From Hymenopellis radicata (taxonomy: Eukaryota; Basidiomycota; Agaricomycetes; Agaricales; Physalacriaceae): a stretch of 64,000 bases of DNA. The translations under genes and the position numbers were made by a program. This document shows positions 38,101-51,058 of the stretch, in pieces (within the stretch, counting starts at the first letter, position 1; each line of letters begins with the position of its first letter). Below the pieces are notes generated by a model. That model was given only the letters and a program-made list of their open reading frames with translations, was not told where the DNA came from and made no database searches. Location of the stretch: positions 744,001-808,000 of the forward strand of contig JADNRX010000001.1 of NCBI GenBank assembly GCA_015501595.1, given 5' to 3'.

Positions 38101-38729
38101 TACCACCGGAGGAAAAAACATCTCATTTAGCATGACGCTTCGGGAACGGGACACATTTGAAGCAAATCACTGAAGCCTTACCTTTAAGTGGGAGCTAGCC
38201 CAAAGCTAGCCTCGCACCAGTACCAGCAGTAGCGGAAAAATATGTTGAGGCGCCCCAAATTGGGAAATTGTCGGCCCCGCGCCGTTTACGTCAACACCAG
38301 GTCTGTTTTCAGCTTGGGACAAGCTTGGAACTTACAACATCATGCATGGTTGCACGATTTTAGTCGCTGTCAACGCCTCATCCTCGAACCATGCATGTTT
38401 CTATCTCAGATTACCTGAAACTGCTCTTCCCACCCATCCTAGCCTTTGAATTTTACCATGCCTCTTCCTCCTCCTCTATGCCATATAACATATCTGATTC
38501 CTTTTCATCGACGCAACTGCCATCAGGCTTACACAAAGACCTCCATTAATTTATCGCTTCGCTCCCGACTTGGTTGACTAGATTCCTGTGGCGGACTATC
38601 TGTGCTTGACAGTGGTCTGACGCGCCAACTTGAACCAAAAAATCTCACTAAAGTCATCCATGTGGATGGCTAAAAGGTCTCTGCTCAACTTGGGCGTCCC
38701 GCTGTCTACTTCCACTCTTCTGTACTGCC
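38101..38729. other. intergenic upstream of protease copy 2
   Basis: About 630 bp with no supported gene. Its promoter region does not resemble the 90-bp region upstream of copy 1, so the duplication did not carry the promoter. Pyrimidine-rich stretches (38420-38480) are present. Confidence 0.45.
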
Positions 38730-40267
<1,538 letters not shown>

Positions 40268-40674
40268 AGACTATCACTATGTCACTCACTTTAAGTTAGC
40301 CATCACTGCATGATACCTTTTAGGTGTAGATGTTTTTCTACCTGCTGAATGTTTGGTCCCGTTCATATAATTAGCAGTGTCGGAGGTATTCCCCTTTTTG
40401 GGCTGTGCATCTATCATTCTTTTCGTTCAATTCCTAGTCATTTACTTCATTATTTGCGCGCTTACAGGCGCGCGTTCCGCCATGGCATTTTTTTTGGGAC
40501 TGCGTCATTGAGCTGAAACACCTAAAGAGCTTCCCTAGCTTGTCCACTTTGCAGCTAGAGTCGGCGAAAGATCGTGGTACCAAGCGTTCGCATCGGAAAG
40601 CACATCGATCATATCCACTTCTAGCCTCGATAAGGGTGCTCGATAAAATGCGCGGCTTCGTGTGCGATTCCTAC
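40268..40674. other. intergenic, no gene recognised
   Basis: About 400 bp of 3' flanking sequence of protease copy 2. A T-run near 40488-40495 and short frames are the only features. Confidence 0.4.
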
Positions 40675-41214
40675 TCAGCGGGACTCATTGGTTAGACATC
40701 TGATAAGTCGACGCCGTTCTGGAGGTGCACGAATATTGATGTCTGTAGTAAAGCATCCGCTGTACGCCGCTGCGATTGTCGAGATAGGGTTCATACCATC
40801 GAGGAAGGTGTCGGGTCTATAGGTGACGAGAAAGATGACTAGTGCTGTGAGGCAGGACCTCGCTTACTGTGGACCTCTCGGTGTAGCTCTTGGCAGAACG
40901 TCGAGAAACGCTTTAAGAAGTCTCCCGATGATAGCGCTCTGGGTGGATGTTGCGCGACTTGATGGATGAAGGAATGGTTGTAGGGGGACTAAGAGGCGTT
41001 CTGAAGCCTGGAAGCCAGACACGAAGAACATAGACGCAATTTTGGATACCAACTTCCGCCATGCCTGTCGGAGGCGACTGCTGACCCAGCAAAGCCGGAA
41101 GACGCGAGCTTCAATGTTGAATGGACTGTATTGAGAAGAACAGTGGAAGAAATCCTCTTCGTGCGAATCAAGAGTCAAGTAATAACGTGTATCCTCTGTG
41201 ACTAGATTAAGCAT
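40675..41214 (-). CDS. hypothetical protein, two exons
   Basis: The ATG at 41214 gives MLNLVTEDTRYYLTLDSHEE, then ARVFRLCWVSSRLRQAWRKL and LLKAFLDVLPRATPRG. A well-formed intron (gtaagc..ctatag) leads into PDTFLDGMNPISTIAAAYSG, then RAPPERRRLIRCLTNESR and a stop at 40675. The intron and the open frame on both sides support a real gene or recent remnant. No domain was recognised, so no function is given. It is divergent from CSN4 with about 180 bp between starts. Further upstream exons may exist. Confidence 0.35.
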
Positions 41215-41397
41215 CCTATGGGAAGTCCGCTGAGGGGAGATCAATTACCTTACTTATTGTGACTTCACTATATCTTGGTATGTATAAGTACACTTGAAAC
41301 GAACATAGAAACAACTTGAAGAGAAAGGCAGGTTGTGAATTGAAACTCCGACTGGATCACGGGATTCGTGCCGACCTCGCATCTCATTGAGGCTACC

Positions 41398-42930
41398 ATG
41401 GAGGGCCATCTAGCAAGCATCTCTTCGCTTGGACAAAAGGACAAGGCACCGGCCTACTCAACGCTGCTTCGCGACACGCTTTCGACGCCCAACACAGCTA
41501 CCGTTGCAGCTGATCTTCACGCTTTTGTGGATGCTGTAGTCAATCAAGACAACCTGCTCGTTGGCAGACAAATATTGACCGAGGTCGTCAAATTTCTCGC
41601 CGATGGCGCCATTACAGATAACGATCTCAAGAAGGCCGTTGTGCAGGACATCGTGTCCATAGTGTTACCCAAGATCGTGAGCTACGAGGAGCAGGTGAGC
41701 AGGCCGCCTCTCAGTGGGAACGGAACCTTACTATTGTCAGGTTATCGCGCTCAGGTCGCAGCTAGCAGATATATTCGAAAGCGAAGAGGAATGGAGTGAG
41801 GCGGCTCGGGTGCTGATGAGCATCTTCAATGAAAGTAGTCAACGGTATGCTCTCCTTCTTAGTTGCGCCAAACAACATCTCAACACTTTTAGCGCGTTCA
41901 CCGACGCCGAGCGAATGTCTGGATATGTCCGGATAGTACGTCTGCTCTTGGAAGAGGAAGACTCCGTTCAAGCCGAAACATACTTCAATCGCGCCCAACT
42001 GCTCGTCCATTCCACCACTGACAAGGTCGTCCTTCTCCAATTCAAACTCTGCCAAGCCCGAATCAGTGACTACGGTCGCAAGTTCCTAGAGGCTGCCAGT
42101 CGCTACCACGAACTGAGCTATGTCGGTGAGATTGATGAAGAAGAGCGGCGCCACATGTTGTATGTCCTGTCTGTTGACGCGTTGAATCTAGCTCACGGCT
42201 TGTAGGATGGCTGCTGTTACCTGTGCTGTACTCGCCCCTGCTGGTCCCAATCGATCCCGCGTCTTGGCTTCGTTATATCGCGACGAGCGCTCCGTCGACT
42301 TGTCTACGTACAACATCCTTTCCAAAATGTTCCTCGACCACATCCTCCGTCCCGCAGAAATCAAAGAGTTTGAGGGTACATTGAAACCCCATCAACTTGC
42401 CAAAATCGCCATATCGTCCAACGACAGGCTGGCATCGGCGAATGAGCGTGGAGACGGCGATGACGGTACGACAAGTACTCGCACAGGTCCTTCCACTGTT
42501 CTTGACCGTGCTGTCATGGAACACAACCTCCTCGCTAGCTCTAATATCTACAATAACATCACTTTCAGAGGTCTCGGTGCCCTCCTTGATCTCACCCCAG
42601 GTGCTGCAGAGACAATGGCGAGAAAGATGATCGAACAAGGACGCCTGCGAGGGACTATAGATCAGGTAGATAAGCTCATTTGGTTCGAAGGCAATCGTGA
42701 GGAGGACGACGCTCAGGGGAAGGCTGGTGGCCTTGGCGATGTAGAGGAGGCAGAAGATACTGGCGCGCCGTTTACCAAGCGATGGGACACTCAAATACGG
42801 ATTACGGCTGCCAACGTAGGTGTCTGTCTGAACTTTTCAGTAAATCGTACTGAGTGTTCGTCAGGTTGAAGCTATCGTGCAAAGTCTCACTGAGAAGGGA
42901 CTCGTGAAGAACGTCTCTGTAACGGCTTGA
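41398..42930 (+). CDS. CSN4: COP9 signalosome subunit 4
   Basis: Exons 41398-41694, 41741-41844, 41893-42159, 42206-42815 and 42865-42930 total 1,344 nt, giving 447 residues, close to the family norm. The N-terminal helical repeats include VIALRSQLADIFESEEEWSE and YFNRAQLLVHSTTDKVVLLQ. The PCI domain spans roughly YHELSYVGEIDEEERRHMLM, FRGLGALLDLTPGAAETMAR and LRGTIDQVDKLIWFEG. It ends VQSLTEKGLVKNVSVTA. Csn4 is a structural subunit of the COP9 signalosome and helps sense CRL substrates, so that Csn5 removes Nedd8 from cullins. The frame is intact. An insertion before the C-terminal helix (REEDDAQGKAGGLGDVEEAE) is acidic and variable in the family. Confidence 0.94.
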
Positions 42931-43237
42931 TGGATGTGGCTGATTTCTAACATTTGCATTTTGTATCACGAAGGCTTCAAGGCACATCTTCGACATTGTA
43001 ATTTGGTGCACAAGAAATCAAATGTACAGTATGTGTAATCAAGAGAGGCCATATGGAGGACACCAGTGCATCCTCAACAGCTCGTCCTCTCATTTTGTCT
43101 GTTCGGACGAAGACGCGGACTGCGCGAACCAAGCATGGGATGTCGCTGATGGGTTCGGGCTGTTTGTCGAGGAGGTAGCGTCGGGATTGCGCTGGATGGG
43201 TCTCATGTTGATCGGATGTCGTTGGCGGGTTTTCGTT

Positions 43238-43320
43238 GCATTGAGCTGCGCTCTGCAGTCGTATGCATTGAGCTAGGCTCTGCTACCGTGTCTCGTTGTA
43301 TTGAGCGAGGCTCTGCAGTC
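43238..43320. repeat. three-copy short degenerate tandem repeat
   Basis: The core G(C/T)ATTGAGC followed by (G/A)GGCTCTGC-like sequence occurs at 43238, 43265 and 43298, spaced 27 and 33 bp. Two of the copies end GCAGTC. It is too short and diverged to classify. Confidence 0.55.
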
Positions 43321-43676
43321 TACCCATGCTTTGCGCTGGCGACGGTAAAAAAAAAACTAGATCCCGCATCATCCCGCCATCGGTTGGATGACATGTACAG
43401 ATGTACCGATTGGTACCAGTAGTTACAAGTTTGCTTTTCACTCCCTTCTCTGGTATGAGGAGGTGGTGCCGCGTGTGGCGAAGCGGTGGTACGAGAGGTA
43501 CCTATGTATATACCTGAGTGGTGTAGTTCATCCTCCCCACCAGACTTAATCCGGGCGTACCTTACGGGGGCTGACCTGTGTTAACAATGTTGGGATTGGA
43601 TTCGGTACCGTAGCAGTATAATTATTGTAGTACGGACCCTGCTGTGTTCTTTATGGGCTAGATGCAGGTTAAAATA

Positions 43677-43692
43677 TATCTATCTATCTATC
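43677..43692. repeat. TATC microsatellite
   Basis: Four perfect TATC units, preceded by ATA and followed by TC. Confidence 0.8.
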
Positions 43693-44352
43693 TCAACTGT
43701 TCTTATTTGCTCGGTGTCGGAGCTTGAACTGTAGATGTGGCGTCCGCGTCATTTTTATGTACGGTGCCTGCGTCGGCAACTAATTGGTAACATGAATTTC
43801 ATTCACATTGGGTCTTAAATAGGCTAGTACTCCCGCGCTGGAGGACGGGTGGTTGGGAGCGTATTAATGGTTTGCCTTCTTGAAAACGCGTCACTATCGC
43901 CGCCAGGACTAGAGAAGGACAGAACCTGAAGTTGATCCAGGTCCAGCTACCATTAAGTATGTCCTCCGACGCGTACGACACACATATAGATGGTTACAGT
44001 ACGTGTCAACGTACAACGACTCCGAGGCCGATGTGCAAGTCAGTAAACTTTTGGTCGTGATCCGATCAATTTGAAGGTTTCATGAAACGCCGAACGGACA
44101 TGCTCACAATGCCTCATGTAAAAACACATTTCCTCCACTTCCAAGGGTGGGCAGCGCGTGCCAGTCGTGTGTTGCGCCGCCGTTCGGTCTGTTGACAAAT
44201 CTTGGCTAGTGCACTGCTTCCTTACGGCCACTCCATCACAGTTCAAAGCTAAATCTCGAGTTCGGAGTCTTCTGCGAAGTCCATAGCATCCCTCATCGAC
44301 TGTTCGTTCCAATGGAACTAGGTCTTATTGGACGTAACAACACTATTCGGCA

Positions 44353-44360
44353 TATAAAAG
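44353..44360 (+). promoter_or_regulatory. TATA box of the 44.6-kb gene
   Basis: TATAAAAG in the context CGGCATATAAAAGCACC lies about 205 bp before the ATG at 44565. A probable 5' UTR intron (gtatgt at 44503 to ctcag at 44552) lies between them, so a transcription start about 30 bp downstream of the box would fit. Confidence 0.5.
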
Positions 44361-44564
44361 CACCCCATATCCGTGTTCTCCGTGGAGCTCTTCTTGCACG
44401 ACGTCGAGGTCTTGCGCCACTCTTTCCCTTCTGCTAATTCATCACCTTCCGCCCTCTCTATTCTACTCTGTCTCGGGAAACCTCCAATCAAATAATCCTC
44501 AAGTATGTAACCTCGGGTACTCTTGCTCTATGCTCACCATTTTCGCTCTCAGTCGGATTACACT

Positions 44565-45727
44565 ATGGATATCAATTTTGATAGTCCCCACAGTACACCC
44601 AGTTTGCTCTTCTCCGACTTCAAGAGCAAGCTGAACATTCCGCCTACGCGTGGCTCCACGGTTGATGTGAACAGGTTCGGTCTCGACGGATTCAGCGATT
44701 TTGAACTGGACTTGGGATGTCTATCGAGGTCTCCATCCCCATCCTCGCCTGCAGCAGCCTCTTTTTCCTCAGACCTGGACGGTCCTTCTCGTCCTGCAAG
44801 CCCCTCGTCACCCACCGTCTCGACATTTTCGCCCACGCCTCCATCTCAAGCAATTAACATCACTTCGGCGAAAATCTCTCCCAAGACAGCGGCCACTGTC
44901 ATTCGGGCCTCGTGGCCAGCATTGAATCGTTACGTGGGACGGGGAACTCCAGTTGACCCGACGAGGAGATCTCAATGGGGCGGCTACGAGGCCGCTGAAG
45001 ATGGCCGGCTTCACTCTGGCACGCTGCGCTCAACGAGCCTCGACTCTGCCATTCGCGCATCGGGCCCCGCGCACCGCTCTGCATCCCCAGACTGGCACCA
45101 TGTCTCTTCAGAGTCGCCGGTCCAGCCATTCGTGCTTCCAGAAGAGTCGAAGATCCAGTTTGACGTACAGCAGTCGGATCCGTCCGAGTGGGATGCGTTC
45201 ATGCACACCGTCTTAAGCCAGACGTCGACTGGATCTGCGCCGTCCGGCCAGCCTTCCCCGCCACGAACACCGTCCCCCCACAAACGCCGGTGAAGCAGGA
45301 GCTGCCGCCGTTGACGGACGTGCCCGTCGAAACGAGTGACTTGGATATTGATTTGGGTTTGGATGCGGCGTTGGATTTGGGACTGGGACTCGGAAGAGGT
45401 ATGAATTGGTTCGAGTTGGGTATGCTTCCTAGCTCAGGGTTCGAATCACCTTCAGTGTACTCCTCGCCACCGGGGACGCCCCGAGGCTCGCGTCAGGTAT
45501 CTCTCGATAATTCGGCGACTGGCTTCGTGCCCGGGCCCCCGCCGAGTCAATTTACAGTAAACGGGAATGGGAATGGGAACGGATGTCATGACTCCAAGCT
45601 GGAGGAGCGGACGGAAACGAAGTCATTCTACGGGTCTGGGACAGAAGCGTGGTGGAGGAAGCTGATCGAAAAGCTCCGCAGACTTCAGAAGCTGCTGCAT
45701 AGACGGAAAGTCGTTCACAGCAATTAA
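44565..45727 (+). CDS. Ser/Pro-rich protein, unknown (apparent frameshift)
   Basis: The ATG at 44565 opens MDINFDSPHSTPSLLFSDFK, followed by low-complexity Ser/Pro/Thr sequence with many SPSPS and PASPSSP blocks and one more ordered piece, ESKIQFDVQQSDPSEWDAFM. The first frame ends at 45293 (HKRR). Adding one C to the C6 run at 45274-45279 joins it to TPVKQELPPLTDVPVETSDL and a second half with LDAALDLGLGLGRGMNWFEL. A basic C-terminus follows (WWRKLIEKLRRLQKLLHRRK). The second half has the same style and no ATG of its own, so the two belong to one protein of about 387 residues. The acidic, Pro-rich and basic segments would suit a nuclear regulator, but no domain was recognised. Confidence 0.6.
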
Positions 45728-46107
45728 ATACGTGCGAGCTTCATTCTTGTGAAACTATCTATTGGGACTCTTATATACCTTCCTCGTCCTCAGGTCACTT
45801 CTATACATTACTTCTATCTTCTATCTATGGCCAACGCTTCTTGACCCATTGTCTCGCCGCAACAACACTCCTTGCTCCTGGTTTTCTTTACGTCCTCTTC
45901 CCCTTACTGTACAACTTGAATCTGATGTACTATTTCTCTTACTTCAAAGGTTCACACTCCTTCGTTATCCGTTTCTATCAGGTTTCATATCATTATGCTC
46001 TTAGTGTCGTATTCATGGGAAATTGAATGTTTTCAGGTTCAACAATATAAGTATTTGAGAAAGTGCTGAACACTCTCATTCGTGTCTTATGTATGGCTTG
46101 GGATGGT
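45728..46107. other. convergent intergenic, no gene recognised
   Basis: About 380 bp between two convergent genes. It is pyrimidine-rich at 45770-45990 with only small open frames. It probably contains both 3' UTRs. Confidence 0.4.
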
Positions 46108-46949
46108 CTACAACACCACGACGTCCAACATTTCAGCAAAGCCGAGCATGAAGAATAGCCCAAGAATCGCCTGGAGATTGTGAACCAATAGGTCAGGTAC
46201 TCCGTTGTCAGACTCTGTGGATGGCTCCGCTGAAGTAGTCGCGCTAGCAGAAGACGTCGAGCTGTTGGTACTGTTGTCTTGAGTGTATCTATCCCTAGTG
46301 TTTAGACATTCGTATATCAAGAAGAAATGAAGCCACTTACACGAAACTGATCAAAGAAAAGACAGCACCAGTCTGGGTGGCCGCCGCCGAGGGTGAAACA
46401 CCTTTGGTCGCCAAAGTGATTTCATGCTCGACTGTAGGATCGAGACCAGTCCGGGAAAACAAAGGCTTCTCGCAGCTGAAAAGCATTACATCCGCGTAGC
46501 CGTCGACCTCAGTCTCTTTCCCATCCAGAGTGACGGTGTACAGAGGTGAAACGGTGTACATGAGCGAATTAATATAGATGGCGGAGCCTATAGGCGACTG
46601 CTGAAAACACTTCGTGACATGACGCATGAAAGTGGCGCACCATTAAACTTGAACGACGCAGAGGCAGTCTTCTGCTGTGACATGGCCACGGAGTCGGTAC
46701 AGCCCGTGGGTAACACGTTGTAACAACCCGCTTGACCGCCAACAACATTCCCGTTCGAATCATATTTGCAGATCGAAGCATCCCCAGCGGCTATATACTG
46801 TACTAGACTGTCAGAGAATGCTCAAAACGCTGAAGCTGCCGTACCGTGATAGCGGAATCCGTTTCGTTGACTGTGATGTTCTTTTGGGCAGAGGCCACTG
46901 CGAGAAGGCCAGAGAGTAGTGTAACGAGCGTGAGAGCCTGGTGGCGCAT
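46108..46949 (-). CDS. secreted, membrane-anchored protein, mushroom-specific type
   Basis: The ATG at 46949 gives a signal peptide (LTLVTLLSGLLAVASA) followed by QKNITVNETDSAI. Exons then encode KYDSNGNVVGGQAGCYNVLP, KTASASFKFNGSAIYINSLM and YTVSPLYTVTLDGKETEVDG. A Ser/Thr-rich stalk (NSSTSSASATTSAEPSTES) precedes a C-terminal hydrophobic end (LGLFFMLGFAEMLDVVVL) that suits a GPI or tail anchor. The SAIYINSL..YTVTLDG pattern is a beta-sandwich-like module widespread in Agaricomycete cell-surface proteins; its ligand is unknown. Three introns were placed. The splice acceptor before GSAIY (ctatag) was chosen because it yields the module's usual FNGSAIY. Confidence 0.65.
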
Positions 46950-48228
46950 CGTTCTAAGATATATATGGTTTGTAGCAGAGACAGATGGAGAGAAAAAGAA
47001 GGAACGAAACGGAGTCCAGGCATCAGACTTTACTTAAGTATGAACAGGTGAATAGGCGCCCAGGGCACCTCGCAAATCCCAGTGGCGATCATTATCATTC
47101 AGGAACTTGAGCAAGCTGGCGCTTGCCAGATCGCTGAAGATATCACTAAGGATATGCAGGACGCCAAGGGAACAAAACTGGATACATGGCACTGATTTTG
47201 TCGGGATATTTAGTCATCCATCAAGTACTACAGTCTTTCTAAAGCTTTGGCGGCATTGATATCCATACAGTCCTCAGGAAACCGTCGTGTTTCTTCATCT
47301 GAGCAAGGAATGCCAGGCTGGTTGTCACAAGCGGAATGCGGGGTTATCGCGAAGGTGTTGGACACGGCTTAACACAGATTCCAGAGTAGAAAACAAAGTT
47401 GAGCGAAGGCAGATGCACCGATACGGTCTGACAGGAGCTCCCGCCATTGTACTGAGCTGAGCCGAACTTACGGCGAAGCATGATAACAACTCGATACGAA
47501 CGCTCTTCGAGATTATCCTCGTCGGGGGAAGAACCAGTCCTCATGCGAAGTAAGAAGGAATGCGTACACGTGGAAAACTGACGATGCACAAGTCTGGCCC
47601 TCGTCCAGCCGGCTCGTCATCGAATTCAAGAAACTTGGCTCGGTGGGTGTATCGGAGAAGCGAAGGAGTCTTTCTACCTGGCGGCCTGCACATCACTACG
47701 CGCCGTCTCTTCACCGTCAGAGCGCGCATCTAGACTGAGGCTCCTAGTACGGATGGTGCTAGAGTCCATGAGCCACGATGACATCTGGTCGATGCTTATG
47801 AACGGAATACAGGTATGGCAGATGGTGCGCAGGATACGGGGTCGTCCTTTTCGCCTCTACGGTTATGATCTCTTTGGGATCCCTTGGAGGAATGTGACCT
47901 TGTACGATTTGGTAGGCTTCCATACGAGAGACGCGTACACGGGTGTATGCGCTGCATCGTGATTCCGTTGTCGGGTAAAAGTTCCTGTACCTAATGGACT
48001 GAAGGAAGGACTCCAGTGGTTGAAGACTAACGTCCTTGTCTATGTGACACGCTGAGCTAGAGACGGAAAGAGAGTCCTCTTTCGCTATAACAAACGGACT
48101 GATGTTAGCGACAAAAGTTGTGGGTGACTGTTTGCAGCGACCGGCCCGTATTCCGAGAGGCGTCAATTTATTGAAGAGAACCAAGTACGATAATGAATAA
48201 TAAACGAATGAACTCTGAGAGTCTATGT
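46950..48228. other. gene-poor stretch, 1.28 kb
   Basis: No gene can be supported. A 141-codon minus-strand frame (47759-48184) and several 60-80 codon frames exist on both strands. None has a recognisable motif, a signal peptide or a convincing intron chain. No inverted-repeat element was found. Confidence 0.45.
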
Positions 48229-50001
48229 CTACAAGAAGTCGATGCCCATCCCCACCTGCACACCCTTCCTTGTGCTGTCGCTCGCGCTCGCCAATAATGG
48301 CACACCAACATTCAGCTCCACCCTCACAGGATCAAAGCGATATATCAGACCAACACCCGCAGACACCGACGGGCGCGTTATGCAGGCTTTCACGTTATCC
48401 ACTAAGGATTGCGCTGGGAACGAATCTTAGTGTGAAACGAGGAGAAAGGGCAGGAAACGGCCTACATTTGTCCATAGCGTCTAACCTCCCGACATTCACA
48501 AACGAGTGCAATTTTAAAGGCCACTGCGGTTTCTTCGGTAGATCAGCAATGAAACTCAACCCAGCTGCCCAGTAAAGGTCGCCACCCAAGGAGTCTTCTC
48601 CGTCCTCGGCCCTAGGCCGTTCATATTGAACATTCTCAAAGACGTTGGTCCACCCAGATTGAACCGATCCGAAACTAGTGTTGGTCGTCCCAACCCCCAC
48701 ATCACGCCGGAGCGCCATGTCAAAGACGCATTCTAGTATCTCGTTAGGTAAGTCCGTGTGAAGTCAAGCAATGAATACTCACAATATTTGAAAATAACGG
48801 TTGCGACACTTGCGCCGCTGCCTCTGTTTTCAGGAACCGCGCATCGCCACCAAGGCCGGCCAGCTCAGTGTGCGTTTTCAGGAAGACACCTTGAGCGGCT
48901 GTCGTCGCGAATGCGCGAGAGTCAAAAGTGAAGGTATGCGAGAGGGACGACTTGGTAGTAAGACCCGCCGCTTCACGTATACTGTCGAATTCTTCAGTTA
49001 CCGATAATGATAGATCGGAACGTGATGTCTACCTTATGGATGCTGTGGGTGCCAAAGCCCCGATATTCCGTAAGACCGCCTCATAGGCGAACTCGTTCAT
49101 CCCTGTCGAAAGTGTACCGTTCTAAACGTAACCGTCAACGCGTCGGGCACGCAATTTTAGCGACGGCTGACCTAGCTCACCCTCACAAGCGCCTTGACAC
49201 CGCGGAATTCCTCCTCTGAGCTGGCGAAGCTCTTGTTATCCTTCCTGAGACCATATATGGTCAAATCGGCCCGCGTATCAAGGTTGGGGGACACTGGTGC
49301 AGTGAGAAGGGCAGCGAAGGACTTTTTCGTGGTGGTGCCGATGGACATGTTGGCTTCGAGGCTTTCAGCGCCGCCAAAGACGTTGCGCAGGCGCGCTGTG
49401 AGACTCTAGCGCGTCGGGTTAGACTAGGACAGATAGAATAGGCCGGCGCATACCCCGTTGGCGTCATTGTCTCCGAACAGCGTCGAGGTATTGACATGAT
49501 ACCAGCCGCGTTCCCGGGTCTTGAAGATGACATCGAGGTCGTTCGGCGCTGCGAGAGGGTCGCGAGAGCGTTCAACCTTGGCCTCGACGGAGGTGAAAAT
49601 GTCAGTGCGCTGGAGAATGTCCGAAATCTGCCGAGTCTTGTGAAGAACGCCTTCAAGGTCATCTCCGCCTTCCTGAGAGAGTACAGGATTGATGAGAAAC
49701 CCCAAGAAGGACTTGCGGGTGTTATGTGCGCCGTCGACTCGTACAGCTCGTATGTTAACCGCAGTCGAACGGCTGCTGTTTATCTATCAAAAGTTGAAAA
49801 AATTCATAACAAGATTGAGAGACTATGTACCAGTTCAGAGAGGTGCAGCACGGCGCTCTCGTACTCCCCGCGTAGGCGTCGCGCCTGTCTCTCATCCTGC
49901 CATTTAAGCAACTTTTTGAGGTCGTCAGGTTCGTTGTCAGTCGGTGAAGAGGAGTTTTGCATCGGAGGGCTCAGCGAGGGCGTTTCGCTTAGCAATTCCA
50001 T
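48229..50001 (-). CDS. SAM50: SAM complex beta-barrel protein Sam50/Tob55
   Basis: The start at 50001 (MELLSETPSLSPPMQNSSSP) leads to a POTRA-like region (AVNIRAVRVDGAHNTRKSFL, then LINPVLSQEGGDDLEGVLHK). The beta-barrel follows: RNVFGGAESLEANMSIGTTT, LRNIGALAPTASISIREAAG, LFVTRGAYL-like AAQGVFLKTHTELAGLGGDA, NASLTWRSGVMWGLGRPTLV, SDRFNLGGPTSLRMFN and SLGGDLYWAAGLSF. It ends with the signature barrel end GVQVGMGIDFL. Sam50 inserts beta-barrel proteins into the mitochondrial outer membrane and is essential. Between NGLGP and EDGEDSLGG the frame slips by one base near 48608-48612, and adding one base restores the family sequence. SMN starts 105 bp away on the other strand. Confidence 0.92.
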
Positions 50002-50106
50002 GCAAAGGAGCGGTACAACCTGCCCAGCAAGATGGAGGTATGAAGCCAAGTAGAGCGCGTCAAGCCGTGTGATCCGATATTCTGTGCATGACTCTTTACC
50101 ACCATC

Positions 50107-50950
50107 ATGCGACCTCTGATTTCGTACGATGATATAACGCTGCCCTACGAGAGCGATACAAAACCGCCTCCAGCGAAGAAGCGGAAAAATAACCACAAAA
50201 AAGCCCGCGACAAGGAGGAGAGCAGGGAGCTCACCCATAACGAGATTTGGGATGATTCGGCCCTCATCGACGCTTGGGACTCTGCAAAGGCAGAATACGC
50301 TGTGAGCTGCAGCCCCCGATTTGATAAACTACATCTCTAATCTCGTTTGCAGGAATACCACGGTGACCCAGACAGTTGGAAGTCCGAGCCAGTTAAGAAA
50401 TCACCCTTGTCAGTTCAAGTCTTGTCCTCTACTTCTAGTGCTAACGTACGATTTTAGATGGTATAACATACCACCGGACCCATCCACATTAAAAAATCAT
50501 GCACCAGCCGCCAGTACTAGTGGCGGGAACAGCTCAAACTCGCAACCCCTGGACTTTGACACGTTCGTACCCTCTCACAATCCTTCCTTGGACTTACCCC
50601 TGCCTCCCGCCCCACCCGCCGTTCCCGGGCCTGATTATGCCTCTCATTTCCTGCCGGAGCCGGAGGGTCCGATGGTCTCTGCAGACGAGGCCTTCTCAAG
50701 AGCATTGGGCGCGATGTACTGGGGTGGGTATTGGACTGCGATGTACCATGTACGTTCCTTTCTTGATGTAATTGCAGTTTTGTCACTGACATCTCTATGA
50801 CAGTGTCAGAGACGACTGGAGACTGCCGGAGCTGGGGCCGTGGAAGATGAAGAGGAGCTAGCAGTGGTGCAGGAGGCTGCACCAGACGACGAGGAAATGG
50901 CGGAAGATGTCCCTGGCGATGACGAAGAGTTAATCTCTACACAACGGTAA
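50107..50950 (+). CDS. survival motor neuron (SMN) homologue
   Basis: Exons are 50107-50301, 50353-50408, 50458-50749 and 50804-50950. The N-terminal part carries a lysine-rich patch (PAKKRKNNHKKARDKEE) and the Gemin2-binding helix ELTHNEIWDDSALIDAWDSA. The C-terminal part has a YG-box-like oligomerisation helix (ALGAMYWGGYWTAMYH) where SMN self-associates. The middle is proline-rich and no Tudor domain is visible, as in fission yeast Smn1. SMN loads Sm rings on snRNAs. After the YG box there is an extra acidic tail of about 45 residues (EEMAEDVPGDDEELIS), longer than usual. Confidence 0.85.
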
Positions 50951-51058
50951 AGACTTATTATGTAGGTGAGAGAATCTCGCGAGACTTGTTGTTCCGTTCG
51001 GTTTGTACAATCAAGGTGAAGTATTTATTCATCTACGTCTGCAATGAATCTGGCGTGT

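Larger units (their letters stand above)
42931..44564. other. gene-poor stretch
   Basis: About 1.6 kb without a supported gene. It holds a short three-copy repeat (43238-43320), an A9 run near 43348, a TATC microsatellite (43677-43692) and, at its right end, the promoter and probable 5' UTR intron of the next gene. The open frames here lack motifs. Confidence 0.45.

Noticed and set aside
43238..43320. Possible CRISPR-like repeat
   Set aside because: Only three degenerate units with unequal spacing in a eukaryotic intergenic region.
45437..45451. tRNA T-arm-like GGGTTCGAATCACC
   Set aside because: It lies inside a coding frame and no acceptor, D or anticodon arms can be folded around it.
47759..48184. 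141-codon minus-strand frame
   Set aside because: The tail PYLYSVHKHRPDVIVAHG recalls class II aldolase-like proteins at first sight, but the zinc-binding His pattern is absent and no further exons could be joined.
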